Shown here in pieces: positions 25,827 to 36,651 of a DNA stretch of 64,000 nt. Under the pieces are notes generated by a model. The model was not told the origin of the DNA. It saw only the letters and a list, made by a program, of their open reading frames with translations, and made no database searches. Each line of letters starts with the position of its first letter. Position 1 is the first letter of the stretch. Source of the stretch: Leptolyngbya sp. NIES-3755 (GTDB lineage Bacteria > Cyanobacteriota > Cyanobacteriia > Leptolyngbyales > Leptolyngbyaceae); NCBI GenBank assembly GCA_001548435.1, contig AP017308.1:2737030-2801029 (forward strand). Direction: 5' to 3'. Position numbers and translations under genes: made by a program.

Positions 25827-28800
25827 CTAGAAGTCGTTGATATCTTTGACTTGCCAATCGATATCCCGGATAGCGGGAATGAAGTTAGACAGGGCAAATC
25901 GACCGTTGTTGAGATACCAAACCGCATTTGTTCCGTTCGTGCGATCGCGCCAGATCAGGTCAATTTGATTATCCAGGTTAAAATCGCCCACGCCCGCAAT
26001 ATCCCAGCTTGGTAGCGCACTCGGCAGCACGACACCATCGACAATTCTTGATCCATCCATCATCCAGAGTACCGTCTCATTCGAGCCATCATTGCGCCAG
26101 ACTAAATCCATCCGTCCGTCGCGGTTGAAATCGCCAAAGTCCTTGATCTGCCAATTTGTTGGAACTACAGGACCGAGAACACCGAGTCGAACTTGAGTGC
26201 GATCGAAGAACCAAAATGCAAGTTCACCAGAGAGCGAATGTCGCCAGAGCAGATCAGGATTGCGATCGCCGTTCAGATCGGTCACGCCTTCGATCCGCCA
26301 ACCGGAATCCGTAGACGGTAGCTCGAATCCGCTCACGACTTGAGTGCCGTTGAATAGCCACATTGAGAGTCCACCGGAGTTCTGATTGCGCCAGAGAATA
26401 TCGGGACTCCCATCAGCACTAAAGTCTGCTACACCCACAATCTTCCAATCATTGGTGACAATCACCCCTGCCGGAACCGTGACCTTACTCAGAACTGCGC
26501 CCCGATCGGTGAGCCAGATCGAGAGTTCACGAGTCCGAAGATTGCGCCAGAGAACGTCCGCGCTGCCATTCTGATCGAAGTCTGCGGTTCCTTGGATTTC
26601 CCAATCGATCGACTGGGATTCCATTTCGACGGTGCGATTGAACAGATCGCGATGAATCCGCCAGAGTCGATTCTCTCCGGTCTGATAATTCCGCAACAAG
26701 ATTTCACCTTTGCTCGGATTGCCAAATTTGCCTGTTCCTTCAATTTGCCAATTGCGATCGGGCAAGCTCGGTAAGAGTGCCGCTGTTCCAACCTGTTCGC
26801 CATTGAGGAACCAAATCACCGTTTCTTGGCTCACCGTTTGTCGCCATAAGATATCAAGGTTTTGATCGGCGTTGAAATCAAAGACCTGTTCGATTTTCCA
26901 ATTTGCATCGGGCACAACAGGCAGAGTAATCGAACCCGTAACCCAGCCATCTTTCATGAACCAAACGACGTTCTCGCCGCTGCGTCCATGTCGCCAAATC
27001 AAATCGGCAAATCCATCCCGGTTCACATCTCCTGCTGAAACGGGTTGCCACATCACATCGGCAACTTGATTGAGCAATCGACCGAATCGCGGTGATGTCC
27101 CATCCATTAACCAAATTGCCGTTGCGCCATTATTTTGATTCGACCAGAACAGATCCGATTTGCCATCATTATCAAAATCAGCGATCGATTTAATTCGCCA
27201 TCCAGGTTGAGCGACTTGAGCCGTTTCTACCCCAAAGAACGGAGTCGTTCCGCGCAGTAACCAAACGACATTGCCACCGTTGAGTGAGTTGCGCCAGAAC
27301 AAATCAGGACTACGATCGCCGTTAAAGTCCCCAATTCCTGCCACTTCCCAATCGCCGCTGACCGTGGGTAAATCGATTTCAGCAAAAGTCAGATCAGGAT
27401 TTGTACGCCAGATCTGATTCTCTCCGGTCTGAGCATTGCGCCAGAACACATCTAGTGCGCCATCGTTGTCAAAATCAGCCGTACCCACAATTCTCCACAG
27501 CGGATCACGAACAGAGGGGAGCGGGATTTCTCGATCGAGGAACGTTCCAGAGGGCATCCACAGCAGGTTCTCGCCTGTACGACGATTGCGCCAGAGAATA
27601 TCGTAGAGACTATCACTATCATCCGTGTTGTCGGGAGTATCATCTCCTACGATCGTTGCGATTGCCAATGCGGTTTGAATCGTGGCGTTGTTCGGAGTGT
27701 TTAATCTGATTTGGAACGTTTCGTCTCCTTCAAATTCTGTGTCTCCGAGAACGTCGATCGTGATTGTCTTTTTCGTTTCACCGGGTGCGAACGTAAGCGT
27801 GTTTGTTGCTTGGAGATAATCTTTGTTTGCGGTGGTTGCGGTTCCATCGATCGTGGTGTAACTGACCGTGATGGGAACAAAACTAGCATCGCTTAAACTC
27901 ACTTCAAACGTAAATGGAGTTGTCCCTTCGTTACCTTCCGCTTTGGAAGGGGGAACAGCGGAGATCGACAATTGCGGTACGGGATCATCGTTCCGAATCG
28001 TGGCAACCGTTCGACCCGTTGCAATTTGAGCATTCGTGGGGTCGCTGAGTTCGATGCTGAAGGTTTCATCCGGTTCAAATCGAGTATCACCGATGACTTG
28101 CAGTTCGATGAATTGTTCTGTTTGTCCCGGTGCAAACGTAAGTGTCGCTGGAGTGTTTACTGCGGTGTAATCAGAATCATTCGTCGTAATGTTTCGAGTG
28201 ACGTATTTTACGGTAACAGTTTCGCTGCTAGGATTAGAAAGGCGAACGGTAAAACGAGCGGGAGTGTTCGCGGAATTGCCTTCTGTTACGGGAAGCAATG
28301 ATGTGTCAGAGATCGAGATCGTTGGGCGGAAGTCATCACTTTGAATTGTGCCTACGCCCTGATTTGGAGCATCAAAGAGATTGGCATTCACCGGTGAAGA
28401 GAGACGAACCGTGAAGAATTCATCGGGTTCAAATTTGAAATCGCCTCGGACTCGAACTGTGATGGTTTGAGAGGTGATGCCTGGTAGGAACGTGAGTTTA
28501 CCGGATGTTTGCTCGAAATCCTCATCGTCTACTTTTGCCGTTCCATTATCGGTTGCGTAATTTACTTCGATCGTTTGATCGCTTGAGTTCGATAACGAAA
28601 CGGTAAACGTTGCATTCACAAACCCGTCATTTCCTTCAGCAACTGCAACGGTTCCAATACTAATCGTCGGTGTTGCATCGTCGTTACTGATTACGCCGCG
28701 TCCTCGACTGACGGTGGATAAATTCGCATTCGTGGGATTGAGCAAATCGACAAAGAAGAATTCATTTTGCTCGAACTTCGTATCACCGCGAACGACGATC

Positions 28801-31800
28801 GAGATCTCTTTCTCAATTTCTCCCGGATTGAATGTTAAAGTCTGCGGTGACGTGATTCCCACATAGTCGTTATCAAGGGTTCTGGCAGATCCATCATCGG
28901 TACGATATTGAACAGTGACCGTGTTCGTCGTGGCTTGTGAGAGTCTGACTTTGAAGGTATAAGTCTGATCTGCACTGCCTTCAGGAGCAACGACATCCTC
29001 GATTTGAATAGTCGGAGTCACAACTCCATCATCATTGACGATCGTGCCTCGAACTTCGGTGTTTGACAGTTTGGCATTGATCGGATCGCTTAAGCGCACC
29101 AAGAAGGCTTCTTCTGGCTCAAAATCCGCGTCCCCATTGACATTCACTGTAATGATCTGTTCTTCGGTTCCAGGTGCGAAAACGAGCGTTCCATTGGTTG
29201 CATCGAAGTCTGATCCCGCGATCGCTAAACCCTCTACAGTCGTGTAATTCACGCGAATTTCCTGACTGCTTGGATTGTTTAGTGACACCACGAATTGGAA
29301 CGCGGTTTTACCTGAATTTCCTTCCGATCGAGTGACGGAACGGATTGATAATTCTGGTTCTGCATCATCATTGGTCAGAACGCCAAACGCATCGGTAGCA
29401 GAGGACGAAATATCTGCATTCAAAGCATCTTCAAGGCGAACAATAAAGCGTTCGGTCGGTTCAAATTTGCGATCGGCATTCACTCGAACGAAGATCGTTT
29501 TTTCCACTTCACCCGGATTAAAGGTTACAGTTCCATTTGCTGCAACGTAATCGTTATCGCTAACCAGTGCAGAATCCGTGAGTGGAGCACCTTCGATCGT
29601 GCGATATTTTACTGTTACCGTTTCGGTTGTCGGATTGGATAACCGGATCGTGAATGGATAGTTTTCAGCAATCGAATCATCTTCGCTCAAAGCTGGACTG
29701 GTAATCGTGAGAGTAGGACGCTGATCATCATTCACAATCGTTCCGGTCGCAGTTCCAGTTCCATCGATCGTACCGTTCACCGCATTCGACAGCGTTAGAT
29801 TGATGGTTTCATCTGGCTCAAGTTTGTTATCACTTGTCGTTTGAATCTCGATCGTCTGGATGAGTTCATTTGGATTGAATGTAACAGTTCGATTTGCGAT
29901 CGCAGTGTAGTCCAAGTCATCGGTCTTAGCTGCTCCGTCACTGGTTGAAACATTGACCGTAATCACTTCATCGCTGACTTCAGACAGTGAAACTGTAAAC
30001 GAAAGGATGCCGCCTTCTCGAACGGTTGCGGGTGAAACGCTGATCACTGGGAAAGCAGAATCATCGGTTTGAATCGTACCAACCCCGATGGCAGTTGTTG
30101 GGATCGTTACGAGCGTCGGAGTCGCTGTGCTTAATTCAACCGAGAATGTTTCTTCTCTTTCGCGTTTTGTGTCCCCTTTTACATTTACGGTAACGATCTG
30201 GCTCGTTGTTCCGGGTGCAAATCGAACAATTCCTGATTCGACTCTTTCATAATCGTTATCTGCGATCGTAGCTGTTCCATCTTTTGTTGAGTAATTCAGA
30301 ACAATTTCTTGATCGCTTGCATTTGACAATGTGACCTCAAACTGAAACACAGTACTGCCGCTGTTTCCTTCTGCTTGAGAGACGTTTGTGATTGAAACTG
30401 TTGGAATTGCATCATTATCGACGATCGTTGCAATTGCACTCTCGGTGGTAATCGTGGCATCAATTGGATTGGTCAATCTGACAGAGAACGATTCATTGCT
30501 TTCACGGATTGCATTGTCAGCGATCGCGATCTGAATGGTTTGACTCGTTTCACCCGGCGCAAAGGTCAGTGTCCCAGTGGTTGCAGTAAAGTCTTCTCCT
30601 GTGAGTGCAGTTCCCGCAATCGTTTCATAATCGACAGTGACAGGGCGACCAGAAGCCTCGGACAATCTGACTGTGAATGTATAAGGTGTTGTATTTTCAG
30701 ACTGTTCGGAAGCTGCTTCGATCGTAAGGGTTGGCGCAGTATCGTTATCTACGATCGTTCCAGTGACTAACTTTTGATCATCGCGCAGAATTGCGCCAGT
30801 TGGATTCGACAATTCGATCTGGAACTGTTCATCCACTTCAAATAAGCGATCGCCTTTTACCGAAACCACGATCGTTTGAGTGGTTTGTCCTGGAGCAAAC
30901 GTTACCTTTCTAGTTGGGGTTGCAGCATAATCAACCTCGATCGTAGAAGTTAAATCACGAATCACATAATCGACTTCAACTTCTGTGCTGCTGACTTCAC
31001 TCAGTGACACGGTGAAAACGTAGTCTTGTGACCCTGTATCGCCTTCATTGATTGAAGTTGCTCCTGAAATCGTCACCGTGGGCACAGTATCATCGTTTGT
31101 GATGGTTGCGATCGCAGTTCCTTGACCGTTTGCAATTCTCGCATTCGCACTCGGATCGCTCAGAACGAAGCTAAAGGTTTCATCTGCTTCAAACTGTGTA
31201 TCGCCTTTGACTCGAACAACCACAGTCTTCGTATCTTCGCCCATCCCAAAGGTGACTTCACCAAACGTTTCAGTAAAGTCATCTGTGCCCGCTGTTCCAG
31301 TTTGAGTTGCATAACGAACCGTTACCGGAGCAGTAAACGGCACAGTATCCAGTTTGATTTGGAAGGTAAATTCTTTTTCGTCAGCATTGCCTTCTGCGCT
31401 GTCTACGGTGGTATTAGAAACCGAAACGAGAATGGGAATGTCGTTATCGATAATTCGGAGTGAAGTCGTTCCAAAGCTTTCTGCAACGGAATAGTCAGGA
31501 GTTGCAACTAGGCTGAGATTGACGACTTCTTCATTTTCGACGATCGTATCGTTAATCGGATTCAGCGTGAGGAAGGCTTCTTCGACTCCATCTGCCAGTT
31601 GGATTGTGAGTTCAGAACCGTTTCGCGTCAAGTTCAGACCTGCGTTGCCTCCCAGCAAGTAATCGAGATCGATCGTTGCAGTACTCGAAGCGTCGATCGC
31701 TAATTTCACCGTCAATTCACCCACCGATCGATTGCGCCAAATTCGATACTGCACTGGACTGGGAGAAGAACTTTCTGCTGTTGCTTGTACTGTATCTGGA

Positions 31801-34800
31801 ACGATCGCAATACTGACAGTTGTTGCTAAATTCAATCCAAAAACATCAGTTGTTCCATTCAAATCACGCGGGACTAAATCCGTTGCGCGACTGTTGAAGA
31901 CAATATAACCTCCATTGCCACTGATTACAGGAGCAAATGAAGCTCCGCGACCACTATTCACATCGTTTACAGTGGAACTCACTAACGAAGTAATATTAGA
32001 AGTCGTATCGCGAACGAATACATCCAGTGCACCATTATTATCGCCGTTCACTAAATCATTAGAGAAGCTACTAAAGACAACAAAACGACCATCATTGCTA
32101 ATTGCTGGAGAAGACGATCCAGATCCAGATCCGCCACCCGTTCCACCATCTGACCCTGGAATTCCAGAACCGCTTCCAGTTCCAGACTGATTCACGCTAA
32201 TCAGTTGAGTTGTGCCTGTTGCCAAATCGCGACGGAATACATCATTTGCACTGTTCGCATCTCCAGCAACGAGATTGTCAAAATCACTTGTAAAGACCAC
32301 ATATTGACCATTCCCGCTGATCACTGGATTGAATGCTCTCAAGCTAAAGCCTGCATTCGGACCCGTCTGTGGTGTTGTGCTATATCCACCCGCTTGATTT
32401 GCACTAACATGAACGGTTGTGTTCGTCTCTAAATTGCGAACAAACACATCTTCATCACTATCAACATCTGGAGTGCCTGCTAGATTCCGAGCCGTACTGG
32501 TGAATGCGATCAATCGTCCATTGCGACTGATGCTGATTTGCGACGAATCCCCATCCGAAATCACGCCACCCGTAGACTGACTCACGAGTGCGATCGCTCC
32601 AGTGGTACGATCCCATACAAATACATCCCGCTGCCCATTCGTATCGCCACTCACCAAGTTCGATCCAGCACTGACAAACGCGACAAATCGCCCATCTTCA
32701 CTCATCACGGGCTGTTCAGAAGTGCCATTACTTCCCGCACTCACAAGCACGATCGAATTATCTGCACTATTCCACAAAAATACGTCTTGCTGAGCATTCG
32801 TGTCACCATTCACCAAATTTGTTGCACTACTGGTAAACGCGACAAATAATCCATCTGCACTAACAACCGGAGTGAGTGAAGCCGCATTTGCACTTCCGCC
32901 CGCGATCGCACGACTGACCAAACGAATTTGCTGTGTTTCGCGATCGACCCAGAAAATATCGATCGCGGTATTGCTATCACCCGCCACTAAGTTCGAGGCA
33001 GCACTGGTAAACACGATGTAGCGACCGTTTGCACTAATGACTGCATTCCCAGAAGCCCCATTCGCAATCTCCGTTCCACGACTAATGAGCGTCGTCGTAT
33101 TGGTTTGTCGATCGCGTAAAAATACATCTGCAACTCCATTCGTATCCCCATTCACGATTTCAGGAGCGGCACTGGTAAACACAATATAGCGCCCATCTTC
33201 ACTAATCGAATTCGCTCCTGCTGTAGAAGTACCACTTCCAGTACGAGAAGCCAGAGTTGGATCATCATTTCGACGACTGAACACTGTAGCGTTTCCAGCC
33301 GCAACCGAAACGGCAAATCCATCAACGAGATCATTCGTGTCGTCTGGTGCGAGATCTTTTGCGAGACTGACAAAGATAGCAGTTGTCCCATCGCTAGTGA
33401 GAACTGGAACAGAAGTCGGAGCGCCAATGCTAGTAGAATTCGTTCCGGAAGTATTATTGCCAACGCTACCGGTTGGAGTACGGCTAATTAAAAAGGTGCT
33501 GCTCGTGGTCAAATCACGCACAAAGACATCTTGTTGAGCATTCGTATCCCCATTGATCAAATTCGTCGCAGTACTGGTAAAGATCACACGGGTTCCATCC
33601 GCGCTCAGACCAACGTTGCCCGAACTCCCATTCGCGATCGCGCCTCCACTACTACGACTAACTAACACCGTTTGATTCGTGGTCAGATTCCGAACAAAGA
33701 CATCGATCGCGTTATTGTCGTCGCCATCGACCAAATCCGTCGAAGAACTCGTAAATGCGATCGCGTTTCCATTCCGACTGATGACCGGACTTTGTGATCC
33801 TCCAGCACTGCCAAATCCATTCGTTGCATTACCAGAGGTCGTTCCCGTCCGATCGACGCTCACCAATTGAATACTGCCCTGTGCCACGCCTACCTGATCA
33901 AATCCAGAGCGCGACCAGACAAACACATTCGCAACTCTGCGACTCGGATCAGTCGAAGTGTCAGGATCGCCCACAAATGCCACGCGACTTCCATCTTGGC
34001 TAATCACCGGACTCGCCGAGGTGGAGAATCGGTCGATCGTCAAGTTCACAACCTGATCATTCGAGGCTTGCCACAAGAACACGTCCTGAGTGCGATTGAT
34101 GTCCCCAAACGCAAGGTTCGTATAAAGGCTCGTAAAGGCAACATAGTTTCCGTCGCCGCTAATTACCGGAGAATCCGCGCCCTGAGTCCGACTGCGTTCA
34201 TCGGTGCGGTTTCGACTGACATGGGTGAGTCCTGTGCCGCGCTCCCAGACATAGACATCTGGAACGGTGCTGGTATCGGTGAATAGGAGTTGGGATTGAG
34301 TTTGAAAGGCAATCCGCTGACCATCATCGCTGATACTCGGTGCGGCAGAGTCTTCGATGCCACTGGTTCCATCTTGGGTGCGACTAACTAAGGTGATTGC
34401 GTTTGTCGATCGCTCCCAGACGAAGATATTGTTCGCTTGCTCAGTCGTGTTCATGTCCGAAACTAAGTCGTTGGCATCGCTAATAAATGCGATCGAGTTG
34501 CCATCAAAGCTAATGACTGGGTTGAATGAATTGCCCGCAGCCGTTCCGGTATCGCCAAAATTGCGGCTAATCAGCGAGATTGTATCGGTTGTGCGATCGT
34601 ACAAGAATACGTCTGATGTGCCGTTCGCGTCATTGGGTGAAAGAATGGCACTACTGGTAAACACTACATATCGCCCATTCCCACTCACTGAGTTGCGTCC
34701 GATGTTGTTGAGTCCGACACTGCCACTCACGAGCGTTGGATTGCCACCCGAAATCAGATCGACGGGCAAAATTCCAGCGTATTGAGTGCGGGTCTCGGCG

Positions 34801-35384
34801 TTGAATGCGATCGCGCTTGCAATCTCTCCTGTATTTGCTTCAAGAATCCAATCTCCGTTAAGTTTGGCATTTCCAGTTAAATCATCCGAGGCTGCGATAT
34901 CCGCGCCAGTCAATTGGCTGAATTGTCGAATAAATGCTTGTCCCGCTTCTCCTTGAGCGACTTCGCAACCGTAGATTAAAATATCGGCTTCATCGGTGAG
35001 CGATTTTGCCCAAAGTTGGAATTCGGATCGATAGCGATCGAGGCTGGCTCGATCGAGCCAAGTGCCACCGAGTTGAATGCCGCCCGATTTCCCATGTGAC
35101 ACGAGATGCAAACTAGAAATGCCGCTCTGTCCCAATAGCGTTTGAGTAATTTGCGCGATCGCATCTTGTACTGGATCAAGGATCAGAACTTGCGAATCCG
35201 GTTGCAGTCCAGCGATCAATTCTTGATAATTCGGAATCGTTGGATCAATCACGATTAGAGACGATCCACGATGGTGAAGGGTCGGAGACTGGGTTAAGTA
35301 ATTCTGTGGAATCGCGATCGTAGATCCACGATCGAGTTCAGTTGAAAGGGGGCGATTCCAATTGGGTAATCCCGCGAATTCCAT
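25827..35384 (-). CDS. Giant DUF4347 / PD40-propeller / Calx-beta / FG-GAP repeat protein
   Basis: 3185 residues from the ATG at 35384 (GGAG 7 bases upstream; a TTG 13 codons earlier is less likely). Four regions follow in order. About 40-200 is a DUF4347 domain (VLILDPVQDAIAQITQTLLG, SSLHLVSHGKSGGIQLGG, DILIYGCEVAQGEAGQAFI). About 205-1190 holds some 16 repeats of the form GRYVVFTS..NLV.GD.N..DVF, i.e. TolB/PD40 propeller blades. About 1195-2585 holds 12 Calx-beta modules ending TI.NDD. About 2590-3185 holds 12 FG-GAP/VCBS-like repeats of the form PDILWRN..G....W. DUF4347 is typical of large secreted or surface adhesins of cyanobacteria. There is no classical signal peptide. It is probably a calcium-binding surface or matrix protein; the target is unknown. 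Confidence 0.93.
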   Translation of the reverse strand: MEFAGLPNWNRPLSTELDRGSTIAIPQNYLTQSPTLHHRGSSLIVIDPTIPNYQELIAGLQPDSQVLILDPVQDAIAQITQTLLGQSGISSLHLVSHGKSGGIQLGGTWLDRASLDRYRSEFQLWAKSLTDEADILIYGCEVAQGEAGQAFIRQFSQLTGADIAASDDLTGNAKLNGDWILEANTGEIASAIAFNAETRTQYAGILPVDLISGGNPTLVSGSVGLNNIGRNSVSGNGRYVVFTSSAILSPNDANGTSDVFLYDRTTDTISLISRNFGDTGTAAGNSFNPVISFDGNSIAFISDANDLVSDMNTTEQANNIFVWERSTNAITLVSRTQDGTSGIEDSAAPSISDDGQRIAFQTQSQLLFTDTSTVPDVYVWERGTGLTHVSRNRTDERSRTQGADSPVISGDGNYVAFTSLYTNLAFGDINRTQDVFLWQASNDQVVNLTIDRFSTSASPVISQDGSRVAFVGDPDTSTDPSRRVANVFVWSRSGFDQVGVAQGSIQLVSVDRTGTTSGNATNGFGSAGGSQSPVISRNGNAIAFTSSSTDLVDGDDNNAIDVFVRNLTTNQTVLVSRSSGGAIANGSSGNVGLSADGTRVIFTSTATNLINGDTNAQQDVFVRDLTTSSTFLISRTPTGSVGNNTSGTNSTSIGAPTSVPVLTSDGTTAIFVSLAKDLAPDDTNDLVDGFAVSVAAGNATVFSRRNDDPTLASRTGSGTSTAGANSISEDGRYIVFTSAAPEIVNGDTNGVADVFLRDRQTNTTTLISRGTEIANGASGNAVISANGRYIVFTSAASNLVAGDSNTAIDIFWVDRETQQIRLVSRAIAGGSANAASLTPVVSADGLFVAFTSSATNLVNGDTNAQQDVFLWNSADNSIVLVSAGSNGTSEQPVMSEDGRFVAFVSAGSNLVSGDTNGQRDVFVWDRTTGAIALVSQSTGGVISDGDSSQISISRNGRLIAFTSTARNLAGTPDVDSDEDVFVRNLETNTTVHVSANQAGGYSTTPQTGPNAGFSLRAFNPVISGNGQYVVFTSDFDNLVAGDANSANDVFRRDLATGTTQLISVNQSGTGSGSGIPGSDGGTGGGSGSGSSSPAISNDGRFVVFSSFSNDLVNGDNNGALDVFVRDTTSNITSLVSSTVNDVNSGRGASFAPVISGNGGYIVFNSRATDLVPRDLNGTTDVFGLNLATTVSIAIVPDTVQATAESSSPSPVQYRIWRNRSVGELTVKLAIDASSTATIDLDYLLGGNAGLNLTRNGSELTIQLADGVEEAFLTLNPINDTIVENEEVVNLSLVATPDYSVAESFGTTSLRIIDNDIPILVSVSNTTVDSAEGNADEKEFTFQIKLDTVPFTAPVTVRYATQTGTAGTDDFTETFGEVTFGMGEDTKTVVVRVKGDTQFEADETFSFVLSDPSANARIANGQGTAIATITNDDTVPTVTISGATSINEGDTGSQDYVFTVSLSEVSSTEVEVDYVIRDLTSTIEVDYAATPTRKVTFAPGQTTQTIVVSVKGDRLFEVDEQFQIELSNPTGAILRDDQKLVTGTIVDNDTAPTLTIEAASEQSENTTPYTFTVRLSEASGRPVTVDYETIAGTALTGEDFTATTGTLTFAPGETSQTIQIAIADNAIRESNESFSVRLTNPIDATITTESAIATIVDNDAIPTVSITNVSQAEGNSGSTVFQFEVTLSNASDQEIVLNYSTKDGTATIADNDYERVESGIVRFAPGTTSQIVTVNVKGDTKREREETFSVELSTATPTLVTIPTTAIGVGTIQTDDSAFPVISVSPATVREGGILSFTVSLSEVSDEVITVNVSTSDGAAKTDDLDYTAIANRTVTFNPNELIQTIEIQTTSDNKLEPDETINLTLSNAVNGTIDGTGTATGTIVNDDQRPTLTITSPALSEDDSIAENYPFTIRLSNPTTETVTVKYRTIEGAPLTDSALVSDNDYVAANGTVTFNPGEVEKTIFVRVNADRKFEPTERFIVRLEDALNADISSSATDAFGVLTNDDAEPELSIRSVTRSEGNSGKTAFQFVVSLNNPSSQEIRVNYTTVEGLAIAGSDFDATNGTLVFAPGTEEQIITVNVNGDADFEPEEAFLVRLSDPINAKLSNTEVRGTIVNDDGVVTPTIQIEDVVAPEGSADQTYTFKVRLSQATTNTVTVQYRTDDGSARTLDNDYVGITSPQTLTFNPGEIEKEISIVVRGDTKFEQNEFFFVDLLNPTNANLSTVSRGRGVISNDDATPTISIGTVAVAEGNDGFVNATFTVSLSNSSDQTIEVNYATDNGTAKVDDEDFEQTSGKLTFLPGITSQTITVRVRGDFKFEPDEFFTVRLSSPVNANLFDAPNQGVGTIQSDDFRPTISISDTSLLPVTEGNSANTPARFTVRLSNPSSETVTVKYVTRNITTNDSDYTAVNTPATLTFAPGQTEQFIELQVIGDTRFEPDETFSIELSDPTNAQIATGRTVATIRNDDPVPQLSISAVPPSKAEGNEGTTPFTFEVSLSDASFVPITVSYTTIDGTATTANKDYLQATNTLTFAPGETKKTITIDVLGDTEFEGDETFQIRLNTPNNATIQTALAIATIVGDDTPDNTDDSDSLYDILWRNRRTGENLLWMPSGTFLDREIPLPSVRDPLWRIVGTADFDNDGALDVFWRNAQTGENQIWRTNPDLTFAEIDLPTVSGDWEVAGIGDFNGDRSPDLFWRNSLNGGNVVWLLRGTTPFFGVETAQVAQPGWRIKSIADFDNDGKSDLFWSNQNNGATAIWLMDGTSPRFGRLLNQVADVMWQPVSAGDVNRDGFADLIWRHGRSGENVVWFMKDGWVTGSITLPVVPDANWKIEQVFDFNADQNLDILWRQTVSQETVIWFLNGEQVGTAALLPSLPDRNWQIEGTGKFGNPSKGEILLRNYQTGENRLWRIHRDLFNRTVEMESQSIDWEIQGTADFDQNGSADVLWRNLRTRELSIWLTDRGAVLSKVTVPAGVIVTNDWKIVGVADFSADGSPDILWRNQNSGGLSMWLFNGTQVVSGFELPSTDSGWRIEGVTDLNGDRNPDLLWRHSLSGELAFWFFDRTQVRLGVLGPVVPTNWQIKDFGDFNRDGRMDLVWRNDGSNETVLWMMDGSRIVDGVVLPSALPSWDIAGVGDFNLDNQIDLIWRDRTNGTNAVWYLNNGRFALSNFIPAIRDIDWQVKDINDF

Positions 35385-35559
35385 AAGTTTCTCCAGTGGG
35401 GGCGAGGGTTCTAGTTTGCTCAATCGGTAGATTGCCCAAGTCGGGTGCTAGAACATTCACACGCGAAAACAAAGCAGTGAATTTACGCATTTTTCTCACT
35501 AGAAAATTTACGGATCGACAAAATATCGGATAATGTCTTCCAACGTATGAGATCACAGA

Positions 35560-36651
35560 ATGATTCAAATTCAGAACAATCTCAGTCCAATCGCAACTCA
35601 GTTCGCAAACAGTGCAGTTAAAAACATTCAGTCGTTCGGAAGCGGTAATATTAATGACACATTTTTAGTAACACTAGAAGAATCAAAATTTGTATTACAA
35701 CGAATTAATACTCAAGTATTTCGTCAGCCGAAAGCCGTAATGCAAAATATGAGGCTTTGTACACAGCATATTTACGATCGCTTATCTCAACAATCGCTTG
35801 ATCGTAGATGGGAAACGCCTCAAGTGATTTGTACTTCTGAAAACCAAGATTACTACATTGATGAGAATGGCTCATTTTGGAGGGCGTTGAGTTTGATCGA
35901 AGATTCTCGATCGCATGACACGATTCAAAATTCCAATCATGCTGAAGAGGTTGGTTTTGCCCTTGGAATGTTTCACAGCTTGATCAGCGATTTACCACCG
36001 GAGCAATTAACCGATACGTTAGAAGGATTTCACATTACGCCGCGATATTTGGAACAGTACGATCGTGTTCTATCAGAAACAACCGTAACGCGATCAACTG
36101 AAGTAAAGTACTGCTTGGAATTTATTCGCGATCGACAATCTTGGGCACATGTTTTAGAGAATGCGAAAAGCTCAGGAAAGTTGTCACTTCGATTAATGCA
36201 CGGCGATCCAAAAATCAATAATATTTTGATGGATACGACAACCGGAAAAGCCGTAAGCATAATTGATCTCGATACTGTAAAACCGGGCTTAATTCATTAC
36301 GATATTGGCGACTGTTTGCGATCGGGATGTAATGCGATCGGGGAAGAAACTCAAGACTGGGAAGCCGTTCAATTCGAGCCTGATCTCTGCCAAGGAATTC
36401 TACGCGGTTATCTTTCTGTTGCAAAAACCTTTCTGACTGAACAAGACTATCTTTATCTGTTCGATGCCATTCGCCTAATCGCGTTTGAACTTGGCTTGCG
36501 ATTCTTTACGGATTATCTTGCCGGAAATGTCTATTTCAAAACGACTTATCCGGAGCATAATCTGATGCGTTCTCTCGTTCAATTTGCGCTCACTAAAAGT
36601 ATCGAATCTCAAGAATCAGCTATCTGTACTGTGGTTGAGGATCTTCGATGA
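35560..36651 (+). CDS. APH-family phosphotransferase, N-acetylhexosamine-kinase-like
   Basis: 363 residues of the aminoglycoside-phosphotransferase/choline-kinase fold. The N-lobe has IQSFGSGNINDTFLVTLEES, a nucleotide loop, and FVLQRINTQVF with the conserved Lys replaced by Gln-Arg as in NahK-type kinases. The catalytic loop is LRLMHGDPKINNILMD (H-G-D..N) and the metal Asp lies in AVSIIDLDTVKPGLIHYDIG. The sequence most resembles N-acetylhexosamine 1-kinases, which phosphorylate free GlcNAc/GalNAc at C1. A sugar kinase role is plausible but substrate is inferred. It overlaps the next gene by 4 bases (ATGA), so the two are translated together. Confidence 0.85.
   Translation: MIQIQNNLSPIATQFANSAVKNIQSFGSGNINDTFLVTLEESKFVLQRINTQVFRQPKAVMQNMRLCTQHIYDRLSQQSLDRRWETPQVICTSENQDYYIDENGSFWRALSLIEDSRSHDTIQNSNHAEEVGFALGMFHSLISDLPPEQLTDTLEGFHITPRYLEQYDRVLSETTVTRSTEVKYCLEFIRDRQSWAHVLENAKSSGKLSLRLMHGDPKINNILMDTTTGKAVSIIDLDTVKPGLIHYDIGDCLRSGCNAIGEETQDWEAVQFEPDLCQGILRGYLSVAKTFLTEQDYLYLFDAIRLIAFELGLRFFTDYLAGNVYFKTTYPEHNLMRSLVQFALTKSIESQESAICTVVEDLR

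Noticed and set aside
25827-35384. Regular DNA repeats like a CRISPR array or satellite
   Set aside because: They lie inside one continuous reading frame and encode the protein repeats; unit lengths are far longer than CRISPR and sequences vary.
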